A stretch of 64,000 nucleotides of DNA from the NCBI GenBank assembly GCA_016722465.1, contig JADKJC010000002.1:324501-388500 (forward strand), given 5' to 3'. A program made the position numbers and the translations under genes. Under the pieces are notes generated by a model, which was not told where the DNA came from, ran no database searches, and saw only the letters and a program-made list of their open reading frames with translations. Positions 26,753 through 35,104 of the stretch are shown here, piece by piece. Origin of the DNA: Chitinophagaceae bacterium (GTDB lineage: Bacteria; Bacteroidota; Bacteroidia; Chitinophagales; Chitinophagaceae). Positions within the stretch are counted from its first letter, which is position 1, and the number at the start of each line of letters is the position of its first letter.

Positions 26753-29700
26753 ATGAAGAATTACAGTTATAAAAGTGTTCTGAAATATACCGCCGCAGGT
26801 ATGCTGCTCGGTGTAATGCTTGTGCTCAATGCTTATTTATTGAATAAGCAACATGGCTTTAACGGCCCATGGTTTCACATCTTCGATTACTCTCCTGATT
26901 TCATCATCATTATTTTATCACCCTTTATTTTAGGGTTGCTATTTTGCTTTATCGGTATCCGGTGGCAGCAGTTGCTGGCCTTTAACAAGCAGATAAAAAA
27001 CAATTTGAGCCACGAGCAGATGATAAGTTCTATGGCCGACAAACAGTTGAAACTACTGGGCAAGGTGGTAGCACAGATTAATGAAGCGGTGATTATTGCA
27101 GACAACTCGGGCTGTATACTGTGGATCAATGAAGGGTTTACAAAAATTACCGGCTACAGCCTGGAAGATACCATTGGCAAAAAGCCTGATACTTTTTTGT
27201 TGGGTCCACTCAGTCAAAAAACATCGTTGAATAATATCAGGCTCAATCTTTTTAAAGGAGAGGCCATTGTGGAAGAAATGGTGCATTACCGCAAAGATGG
27301 CAGCCCGTACTGGGCATTGATTAGTGTAAAGCCGATCTTTAATGATGCAGGCGAAATGACCAATTACATTGCCATTGAAACAGATATTACCAGCCGAAAA
27401 GAAAAAGAGATAGCCCTGGAAAATGAAATTGCCGAAAGAAAGGAACTGGAAAAACAATTGCTTGCCAATAAAAATAAACTGGAGCAGGCCATTGAAATTG
27501 CACAGGTGGGTGCATGGGAAGTTGACTCTGTAAATAAAACACTGTACCTATCCAAAGAATTGCGGACCATTTATCACATGCCACTTACAGGCGATATTAC
27601 AATGGATGAATTGTTCATCAAGATACATCCGGATGATATGAGTTATATCTGGAAAAGTATTGAGCAGGCAGCCAAAGGAGAAACACATGAGATTGAATAC
27701 CGCTATTTCCTGGATGGCGAAACAAGGCATATGATATCTAACATTGCCCCAAGGATGGATGAGCAGGGAAATTTGACAGGCTATGTAGGTACGGTAAAAG
27801 ATATTACACACCGAAAATTATTTGAGCTGGCTTTAAAGAAAAGTGAAGAGGAAAAAGCCGCTGTGCTGGACAATGCACAGGCCATTATCTGCAGGCATGA
27901 CCTTGATGGAATAATACTCGATGTAAACCTGGCAGCCGAAAAACTCACCGGCTACACAAAGAAAGAATTGATCGGATCGAGCCTTACCAAACTGATATCA
28001 CCCGACTTCCACCAATATTTCGGTTCTTACCTGCAGGAACTTACCGGCAAGAAAAATGCGGAAGGATCCTTTCAGATTATCAAAAAAGATGGAAGTAAAA
28101 GGGCATGGCTGTATCAAAATGCATGGTACGATAACAAAGATGGAGATGCATACATCATTGCCAGTGCTATTGATATCACAGAATCTGTAAAGGCACAGAA
28201 CGAAATTGAAAAACAACAGCAGTTCATTAACCAGATTATTGAGAACAGCCCAAACATCATATTTGTAATGAATGAAGAGCACCAGGTGGTGCTGCACAAC
28301 AAAACATTCAGTCAGTATTACCTGTGCGGCGAAAAAAATTCATTTGCTGTAGCAGATCTTACGCAGGGGGTTGAAGACATCTTCCTGGGCGACTATGAAG
28401 GCATCATGGAACTGGAAGACGGAGAAATGATTAGGCTGGAAGGAAGCATGCCGGGCAATGATTGCACCGGTAACACCATCAGTTGGTTCAACGTTATCAA
28501 AAAGTGCTTTAAAGATAAAAAAGGCAAGAAGTACATCCTTGGTATTGGCATGGACATCACCGGCCGTTACCAGATAGAAACAGACCTGATTGCTGCCAAT
28601 GAAATGGTAGAACGTTCTTTAAAAGTAAAAGACCAGTTCATCAGTAATATGAGTCATGAGATCAGGACTCCGTTGAATGCAGTGATCGGCTTTACGGATC
28701 TGCTGGCTGATACAACCCTGAAAAAAGAACAGGCAGAATATGTTGAGATCATCAAATCTGCTTCTCAGAACCTGCTGGCACTCATCAACAATATTCTCGA
28801 CCTGTCTAAAATAGAATCCGGTAATCTTGCACTGGAAAGTACACCAATAGATGTGAAGCAGATTGTAACAGATGCTGTAAAGATTTTAGAACCAAAAACA
28901 AAATTGAAAGGTATTCTGTTAAGGAGCCAAATCGGTACGAACATTCCTGCTAAAGTACTGGGCGATCAGTTAAGGTTATCGCAGATATTGTTTAACCTGA
29001 TGGGCAATGCTATTAAGTTTACAGACGCAGGGTATGTAGAAATCGCCTGCAAAATGGTCAATGGCCCCGATGACACAAAGCAATACATTGCTTTTACGGT
29101 AAGAGATACCGGCATTGGCGTACCGATGGAAAAACAGGACGCCATTTTTGAACGGTTTACACAGGCCAATACAGATACAGAAAGGTTATATGGTGGCACC
29201 GGGCTGGGCCTCAATATTGCCAAAGGCATTGTGGACATGCATGGGGGTTCATTAAAGATGGACAGCACACCCAGCAAAGGAACGGCCTTTCACTTCATCC
29301 TTCCTTTTAATAAGTACGATGGTGCAGACATTGAAACACCTGCAGGAAATACTGTAAAAAATAAAAAACTATCATTACCTGCTGATACCATCATACATGT
29401 ATTGCTGGCCGAAGACAATGCCATAAATGCGATGCTGGCAAAACAAGTTCTTGAAAACGGCGGCTTTACTGTAACGCATGTAGTGAACGGGGCCCTGGCC
29501 CTGGAAGCTGTGCAGCATCAACATTACGATGTAGTATTGATGGATATACAAATGCCGGTAATGAACGGCGTAACAGCCACACAAAACATCAGGGCACTGG
29601 AAAGTGCTGTATCAAAAATTCCGATTGTTGCAATGACAGCACATTCGTTGTATGGAGAAATGCAAAACTGCTACAATGCCGGCATGACGGGTTATGTATC

Positions 29701-29815
29701 AAAACCATTTAAGCCGGAGAATTTATTTGCAGCCATTCTGGAATCCATCAACATTCAAAACAACAACAAAAAATTAAGCCATACCATTAATGATATGGTT
29801 ACTTATACCTCATAA
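26753..29815 (+). CDS. Hybrid sensor histidine kinase/response regulator, multi-PAS
   Basis: A 1020-residue membrane sensor kinase. Two transmembrane helices (about 11-30 and 45-66) have only a short loop between, so sensing is probably by the cytoplasmic PAS domains. About four PAS/PAC modules span residues 105-605 (for example WINEGFTKITGYS). The HisKA motif FISNMSHEIRTPLNAVIGF has the phospho-acceptor His at 635. The ATPase has NAIKFTDAG, DTGIGVP and GTGLGLNIA. A C-terminal receiver has Asp931 in LMDIQMPVMNG and Lys in SKPF. An Hpt gene follows 17 bases later, so phosphate probably goes His635, Asp931, then Hpt His60. No output regulator is adjacent. Confidence 0.93.
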   Translation: MKNYSYKSVLKYTAAGMLLGVMLVLNAYLLNKQHGFNGPWFHIFDYSPDFIIIILSPFILGLLFCFIGIRWQQLLAFNKQIKNNLSHEQMISSMADKQLKLLGKVVAQINEAVIIADNSGCILWINEGFTKITGYSLEDTIGKKPDTFLLGPLSQKTSLNNIRLNLFKGEAIVEEMVHYRKDGSPYWALISVKPIFNDAGEMTNYIAIETDITSRKEKEIALENEIAERKELEKQLLANKNKLEQAIEIAQVGAWEVDSVNKTLYLSKELRTIYHMPLTGDITMDELFIKIHPDDMSYIWKSIEQAAKGETHEIEYRYFLDGETRHMISNIAPRMDEQGNLTGYVGTVKDITHRKLFELALKKSEEEKAAVLDNAQAIICRHDLDGIILDVNLAAEKLTGYTKKELIGSSLTKLISPDFHQYFGSYLQELTGKKNAEGSFQIIKKDGSKRAWLYQNAWYDNKDGDAYIIASAIDITESVKAQNEIEKQQQFINQIIENSPNIIFVMNEEHQVVLHNKTFSQYYLCGEKNSFAVADLTQGVEDIFLGDYEGIMELEDGEMIRLEGSMPGNDCTGNTISWFNVIKKCFKDKKGKKYILGIGMDITGRYQIETDLIAANEMVERSLKVKDQFISNMSHEIRTPLNAVIGFTDLLADTTLKKEQAEYVEIIKSASQNLLALINNILDLSKIESGNLALESTPIDVKQIVTDAVKILEPKTKLKGILLRSQIGTNIPAKVLGDQLRLSQILFNLMGNAIKFTDAGYVEIACKMVNGPDDTKQYIAFTVRDTGIGVPMEKQDAIFERFTQANTDTERLYGGTGLGLNIAKGIVDMHGGSLKMDSTPSKGTAFHFILPFNKYDGADIETPAGNTVKNKKLSLPADTIIHVLLAEDNAINAMLAKQVLENGGFTVTHVVNGALALEAVQHQHYDVVLMDIQMPVMNGVTATQNIRALESAVSKIPIVAMTAHSLYGEMQNCYNAGMTGYVSKPFKPENLFAAILESINIQNNNKKLSHTINDMVTYTS

Positions 29816-29832
29816 CAATAACAGAACAGCTC

Positions 29833-30192
29833 ATGCAAGTTATTACAAGAATCAACCTTGACCTCAGTTACCTTCATTCCGTATCGGGTGGTGATGCCTC
29901 CTTTGAAAAAATGCTGCTGACAAGCGCTGTTGCAGACATACAGATTAATATTGACAACCTGAAAAAAGCATGGCAGGAAGAGAATGCCATTGATGCAGGT
30001 ACTGCTGCACATACCTTAAAATCGGTAATGACGATCGCCGGCCTGCGGCAGTTAGAGAATTTCTGTAAAAGGATTGACACCACTTTCAGGAATGGCATAT
30101 TTCGTTCAGAAGAATACCCTGCGTATTCAGCCATCATAGATGGGTGGATGGAAGCAAAGCCTAAGCTGGAAGAACTGGTGGCAGCTTACTAA
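29833..30192 (+). CDS. Hpt phosphotransfer protein
   Basis: A 119-residue stand-alone histidine phosphotransfer domain. The motif AHTLKSVMTIAGL carries the phospho-acceptor His60 and the conserved Lys three residues on. The rest is a helical bundle. It lies 17 bases after the hybrid kinase and is very likely cotranscribed as the third step of the phosphorelay. Its downstream receiver is not in the window. Confidence 0.9.
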   Translation: MQVITRINLDLSYLHSVSGGDASFEKMLLTSAVADIQINIDNLKKAWQEENAIDAGTAAHTLKSVMTIAGLRQLENFCKRIDTTFRNGIFRSEEYPAYSAIIDGWMEAKPKLEELVAAY

Positions 30193-30199
30193 ACTGCTT

Positions 30200-31276
30200 T
30201 TAATTGATCATAGTTCTCACTTTATTCCTGAATTTTTCCTGCTGCGTTAATGCGATCCTGAAATCGTTTAACCAGCCCTGTAATTTTTCGTTTTCAGCTT
30301 GTGTAAGCCCATTAAAAAAATAGGCTGCTTCAATGCGGTCATCCAGTTGTGTGGTAGCATAAAATGCTTCTGTCAATACAAAAACTGTACTGCCATTTTT
30401 AAGACCAAAGCGTTTATATATTTTCTGGTTGCCCGGATTTTCCATGATGAACTCCAGCTCCTGTGCCAATATGCCATAGGCTTTTGCATCCAGGTATTTA
30501 CGTTGATTTAAGATACTGCACAACTGCACATAATTTTTCACCGTAGAAGCAGGCAGCCGGTCGCTCCATAGTTGTTGCATTTTCATACTCAGGTCCTGTG
30601 GCCTGAATTTTTTCTTTAACACACTGTCGTACTTTAATGCACTGTGTATCTGCAGGATTGTTTTACTGTATTGCTCTTCCGATAATTTTCTGATTGCTTT
30701 AATGATCTTGTCTTCACTGGCATTGTGAGGATTCTGATACAAAAACAAGGATGACACCAATGGAAATATTACCGTGTGCACCTTTAATCCGAAAAGCTGG
30801 ATATTGTTATTGACATTATCCAGCCCCAGCAGGTCCATCAGGTATTCTGTATTGGCATTGCTGCTGAACATAATCATACCCCTTGCCACATCAATCAACC
30901 GCACACTGTCTTCTTTGATATGCCCTTGTTTTTTTTCAAATGCCAGCCAGCCCGGGTGGGCACCACCATCTGTATTGAAGATATAATATTTGTCCAGTTC
31001 ACTTAACGCAACATAACTGTCTTTATCAATCACATTGCTGCCGGCCTGCTTGGCAAATTCCACTGCTACCAGCATCTTTACGGTGCTGGCAAGCGGCATT
31101 ACTTTGTTTTCATTCTGCCGGCAAACAACCCCTTCATTTTTTACCAGGTAAAAAGCAGCCCTGCTTTTGTTGTTGGCAATAAAGTTCAGTAAAGAGTCAG
31201 CGCCGGGCTGTGCATTCACAATAACCTGCATTACTAGCAGCACTAAGAGTAATGACAATTTTTTAATTGTAGCCAT
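30200..31276 (-). CDS. Serine hydrolase, class A beta-lactamase-like
   Basis: A 358-residue secreted protein of the penicillin-recognising serine hydrolase group. It has a Sec signal (about 1-22). The catalytic SxxK motif is STVK at residues 64-67, and SSNANTEYLM takes the place of the SDN loop. A classical KTG triad is not obvious; KNGSTVF is the closest match. Beta-lactam resistance therefore cannot be assumed, and a peptidase or esterase role is as likely. It follows the dCTP deaminase gene by 24 bases and converges on the Hpt gene. Confidence 0.8.
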   Translation of the reverse strand: MATIKKLSLLLVLLVMQVIVNAQPGADSLLNFIANNKSRAAFYLVKNEGVVCRQNENKVMPLASTVKMLVAVEFAKQAGSNVIDKDSYVALSELDKYYIFNTDGGAHPGWLAFEKKQGHIKEDSVRLIDVARGMIMFSSNANTEYLMDLLGLDNVNNNIQLFGLKVHTVIFPLVSSLFLYQNPHNASEDKIIKAIRKLSEEQYSKTILQIHSALKYDSVLKKKFRPQDLSMKMQQLWSDRLPASTVKNYVQLCSILNQRKYLDAKAYGILAQELEFIMENPGNQKIYKRFGLKNGSTVFVLTEAFYATTQLDDRIEAAYFFNGLTQAENEKLQGWLNDFRIALTQQEKFRNKVRTMIN

Positions 31277-31300
31277 TGTAAAAATTTATGCAGTGAATCG

Positions 31301-31837
31301 TTAAAACTTATTCTTCCACATCATGCTTTCCACCGGCCGGTTGATCTGCCCGCTGTACTTGGCATTTTTCTTCTGGTTGTATTTCACTTCAATTTCACCA
31401 TCCACCGGAAAATAAATCAATTGGCCGATCGGCATTCCGGCATACACCCTCACGGGTTGTTTTACAGAAATTTCCAGCGTCCAGTTGCCGCAAAAGCCCA
31501 CATCACCCTTGCCTGCAGTTGCATGAATGTCAATACCCAACCTTCCGGTAGATGATTTCCCTTCCAGGAAAGGAACATGAGCATGCGTTTCCGTATACTC
31601 TTCTGTTACCCCCAGGTAAAAAACATGCGGCACCAGCAGGTAACCTTCTTCTGGTATTTCAAAATGAACTATCTCGTTGTGCTTCTTTGCATCCAGCTCA
31701 TTATTTTTATACGTGGCTAAATATTTTCCCAGGTGCACATCGTAACTGTTACTTCCAAGCTGGTCCCGGCTATAAGGCGTAATTACAATCGTTCCTTTTT
31801 CAATTTCTTCTAAAATCCTGGTGTCGCTTAAGATCAT
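31301..31837 (-). CDS. dcd: dCTP deaminase
   Basis: A 178-residue trimeric enzyme that converts dCTP to dUTP, the first step to dTMP. The family signature is seen in LEGKSSTGRLGIDIHATAGK (substrate Ser and Arg), with the catalytic Glu in NWTLEISV. The GSNSYDVHLG stretch near residue 26 is the N-terminal nucleotide-binding block. Length fits the bacterial family. It lies upstream of the serine hydrolase on the same strand. Confidence 0.93.
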   Translation of the reverse strand: MILSDTRILEEIEKGTIVITPYSRDQLGSNSYDVHLGKYLATYKNNELDAKKHNEIVHFEIPEEGYLLVPHVFYLGVTEEYTETHAHVPFLEGKSSTGRLGIDIHATAGKGDVGFCGNWTLEISVKQPVRVYAGMPIGQLIYFPVDGEIEVKYNQKKNAKYSGQINRPVESMMWKNKF

Positions 31838-32080
31838 TTTTTAATTTTCAATTTATAACCTGTAATATTTTTTTAACAACCGGTAACTCTTTATTCTGTA
31901 TTGTTGTGGGCTTGTTTTGGTGTTATTCCGATTTAGCAAAACGAAATAACAATCTACCTTATGCTACATACCTTTGGGCAGCAGGTAAAAACAATACAAG
32001 TTAGTACAAACAAACGCTACCGAAAAGTATCATGCTAATTTGATTCATTAATTTTACAATCTCAAATCCATCGCCGCAAT

Positions 32081-32722
32081 ATGCCAATGGTTTATCAACA
32101 AAATATTAACCCACACACTAAACTGGGCGTTTGGCATATTGCAGAGCCGGAAAGTTTTTTTTTAAATACAGTACCACTTCAGAGAGAAATCACTCATCCA
32201 CACAAACGGTTACAACACCTCGCCGGCAGGTTTTTATTAAAAGAACTGTACCCTGATTTCCCTTACGAACTCATAAAAATTGCGGATACCCGAAAACCCT
32301 TTTTAGAAAATGAGGCGTATCATTTCAGTATTTCTCATTGTGGAGATTATGCCGCCGTAATGGTAAGTACCGGTAACAGGGTTGGAGTAGATGTGGAGTT
32401 AATAACTGCGAAAGTGGAAAGAATCAAACATAAATTCCTTTCTCCCTTTGAACAAAACATCATTGAACAATTGTCAGGTGCTGATACTGACTCTTACAAA
32501 ACCTTCCTTACAAGTGCCTGGAGCATCAAAGAATCTTTATACAAATGGTTTGGCGATGGCGAAGTGGATTTTATTGATCACCTGCATATTGAAAAAATAG
32601 TACTGGATGATAACAGTGGCGCAGCATATTGTAAAATACTGAAATCAGGCGAGCAGCCATTAACAGTGCATTTCCTGTTGTTCAATAACAATTGTATTTC
32701 CTGGGTGCTAACTGAAATATGA
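32081..32722 (+). CDS. 4'-phosphopantetheinyl transferase (Sfp-like)
   Basis: A 213-residue Sfp/AcpT-superfamily transferase that moves phosphopantetheine from CoA to a carrier protein Ser. The Mg/CoA-binding motif is GVDVELI (near residue 105) and the second motif is WSIKESLYKWFG (near 150), with the Glu and Lys in place. The FSISHCGDYAAV block is also typical. No polyketide or peptide synthase is nearby. Its 3' end overlaps the convergent MtfA-like gene by 15 bases. Confidence 0.9.
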   Translation: MPMVYQQNINPHTKLGVWHIAEPESFFLNTVPLQREITHPHKRLQHLAGRFLLKELYPDFPYELIKIADTRKPFLENEAYHFSISHCGDYAAVMVSTGNRVGVDVELITAKVERIKHKFLSPFEQNIIEQLSGADTDSYKTFLTSAWSIKESLYKWFGDGEVDFIDHLHIEKIVLDDNSGAAYCKILKSGEQPLTVHFLLFNNNCISWVLTEI

Positions 32723-33709
32723 GGTATTATTTACCGGCTCCTGGTTGAGCAATTGACAAATAGCATTGTACAAATCTTCATAAGCCCTTTTCATATCGGC
32801 AGGCCGTTCAAAAAATATCTCCACACTCTCTGCCCAAAACTCCTGGAAGTTGGTGAGGGCATAATCAGAATACAGATCATTGCCGGGTAATTTTTCCTGC
32901 TGAAAAGCACGGTTACCACATTCATCAAACTTTGGAAAAGTAGCTACAAAATCTCTCTCCACATTCTCGCCTGTTTCAAAATACTGGTAGTAATAAGCAT
33001 GGGCAAACTCATGCAGTCCCACATTCTGTCCGTTCAGAGGATATTTATACCCGTCCATAAAATGTTTCCATGAAAGGTTAACGGTATGCCCCGATACATT
33101 GCCTTCCAGCAAACGCAGTGTTGGGTACACGCCAATAAATGCTTCGGGGAAAATATGAATGTGAGAAAAATTCGGTAAGAGGTATTTCTCCAATCCAAAA
33201 CTTATCTGCACTGCAGATGCGCTGATCAGAATAGGCATTTCCTTAAAACCACTTTCATCGTGGATCACAAATACCTTTTCTTTCATGAATGTTTTCAGGC
33301 GCTGGAAAAACTTAAGCTTTGCATCAAAAGCCAACCTTGTATAATAAACAAAATGTTTGTTCAATACTTTTACAAGTTCATCATCAGAAAAATTAAGTTC
33401 ATCGCCCCGGTAGGTTAGAAAACCCGGGCTGTAGTTTTCAGGCACATTATCGCTCCTGGTATCTTCGTCATCCTGTTTACTGGCGGCATTCCTGGCAGTT
33501 TTTATAATGATGATGATAAAAATCAGTATGAATAAAAAAGGCATGTAGGTATCATCCTTGCCGTTGTTCTTTCCATCCTTATCAATTCCGTACACTTCCC
33601 TTTCATGCAGCATTGAATCATAGCTGTACTTAACCGCATCCGGCATGCTGTCAAATGGAATGACATTACCTGCAGAGTCATAAAAAGTAATGGTACTGTG
33701 TTGTGGCAA
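32708..33709 (-). CDS. MtfA-like zinc peptidase, membrane-anchored
   Basis: A 333-residue protein with a short N-terminal region, one transmembrane helix (FLFILIFIIIIIK, about 54-66) and a peptidase domain. HEFAHAYYYQ is the HExxH zinc site, and FWAESVEIFFERP downstream supplies the third ligand and resembles MtfA/DUF980 peptidases. MtfA in E. coli acts on Mlc, but target and physiology here are unknown. It lies 16 bases after the DUF2130 gene, so the two are likely cotranscribed. Confidence 0.82.
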   Translation of the reverse strand: MPQHSTITFYDSAGNVIPFDSMPDAVKYSYDSMLHEREVYGIDKDGKNNGKDDTYMPFLFILIFIIIIIKTARNAASKQDDEDTRSDNVPENYSPGFLTYRGDELNFSDDELVKVLNKHFVYYTRLAFDAKLKFFQRLKTFMKEKVFVIHDESGFKEMPILISASAVQISFGLEKYLLPNFSHIHIFPEAFIGVYPTLRLLEGNVSGHTVNLSWKHFMDGYKYPLNGQNVGLHEFAHAYYYQYFETGENVERDFVATFPKFDECGNRAFQQEKLPGNDLYSDYALTNFQEFWAESVEIFFERPADMKRAYEDLYNAICQLLNQEPVNNTSYFS

Positions 33710-33725
33710 GGGTTAAAGTAAGGTT

Positions 33726-35004
33726 TTAGTTATCTATTAAATCCGTATCGTCTGTCCCGTCAAGCAATGGGATATCGGCAACAGAGGCGCCTGCAATTCC
33801 TTTTACAGAACCATACATACCGCTTGTGCTGAGCAAAACTTTTTCCAATTGCTTCTCCCGCTCCTTCCACAACTTTTCCATTTGTATCCTTTCTTTACCG
33901 ATGCTGTTCTTCATCGCCATAAAACCTTCCACGATGGCTTCTATCTGCCCACGAAATTCATTGCCGGTTAAATAATCATACAGCATCTGCATTTTATCAC
34001 CTTTGTTTTCCTGGCTTTTGATTGCTTCGGTTATTTTGATGATGCCATTTCTTAGTAAATGTGCCACGCTTGCCACTTCCGTAAAACTACAAATCCATAT
34101 CCCTTCCCGTTCACCAAATCGTTCCATATCTTTTGGGAACACCTGTGTAACTAAAATTGCAATGTCAGCACCTTTACTACGCATGTCTGTTTTCAATTTA
34201 TCTACCCAGTTATTGTTCCATGTTTTGGTTCGCTTGCTTTCATAAATAATTTTACCACATTCCTTTCCACTGCTGTTTCGTACAACCTGAATACAATCTG
34301 CCCCTTCCACACCTTTACCTACTTCCTCAATGGCATCAAAAGGAAAATAATCTTTCAATATTTCTTCCAGCAATTGCTCCTGGCTTTCGCCCTGGCGCTG
34401 CATACTGCTTTGCTCTGCCCTTCGCCTCATTTCATCTGCCAGCTTCTTTTGTTCTTCCAACTGTATCTGCAGTTCTTTTAATTTCAACTGCATGTCCGTT
34501 TCCTTTCAACTGGTTCTTCTCTCCTTCCTGTTTGCGTATTTGCTCTGTTAATAACTCTCTTTCCTGTTGCAACTTTTTCTGAAGGGTGATCTCCAGTTCA
34601 TCTTCCCTGTTTTTAAGTTCCTGTACTTTTTGCAAAAACTCCAGTTCCTTTTTTCTTGCTTCCTTTAATTTTTCTTCATTGTCTTTATTATTTGTTTCCA
34701 GCATCTTCAGCTGGTTTTCAAAATCAGCAGCAATGCTTTTGCGTAACTGCTCCTGTCTTTCTGTTTCTAATTTCTGTTTTTCCTGCTGTAGTTTTTGTGC
34801 AAATATTTCGTTCGCATTTTTTCTTGTTTCATCAAATTTTTGCTGTGCTTCCTGTAACTGTTTTTTTTCTGTTTCTACTTTATCAAGTGACTGCTGAAGC
34901 TTTTGCTGGTACTGCTGCTCAAACTTCAACTCAATATCTGCAGCAAGCACATTCTCCACATCAAAATGATGGCCGCAGTTGGGGCATTTAATATCATTTG
35001 CCAT
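33726..35004 (-). CDS. DUF2130 protein: coiled coil plus nuclease-like domain, frameshifted
   Basis: Joined, the two frames give a 425-residue DUF2130 protein. It starts with a CPNCGHHF half-zinc-ribbon, then a long Gln/Glu/Lys-rich coiled coil (about 25-200). A PD-(D/E)XK-like domain follows, with EGADCIQVV and IIYESKRTKTWNNNW as the likely Asp and ExK residues. The first frame reads into nonsense after KNQLK at about 34503. One extra G there (or two missing bases) explains the switch to the second frame (KETDMQLKLKELQIQLEEQ). The true role of this widespread family is not established. It leads an operon with the MtfA-like peptidase. Confidence 0.8.
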
Positions 35005-35104
35005 TGATCAATTTTTTTACAAGATAAGAAGAAGCTAATTATTTAAAATAAGAAAGGGCAAATGCCGGAACACTTACCCTTACGAGGTGAAAATATTATA
35101 TCAA

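Noticed and set aside
31921..31951. Inverted repeat TGTTATTCCG/CGAAATAACA before the phosphopantetheinyl transferase
   Set aside because: Imperfect, AT-rich and far from the start codon; too weak to call an operator.
34432..35004. Coiled-coil protein and a separate nuclease-like protein as two genes
   Set aside because: The joined length and the continuing coiled coil match one DUF2130 protein split by an indel.
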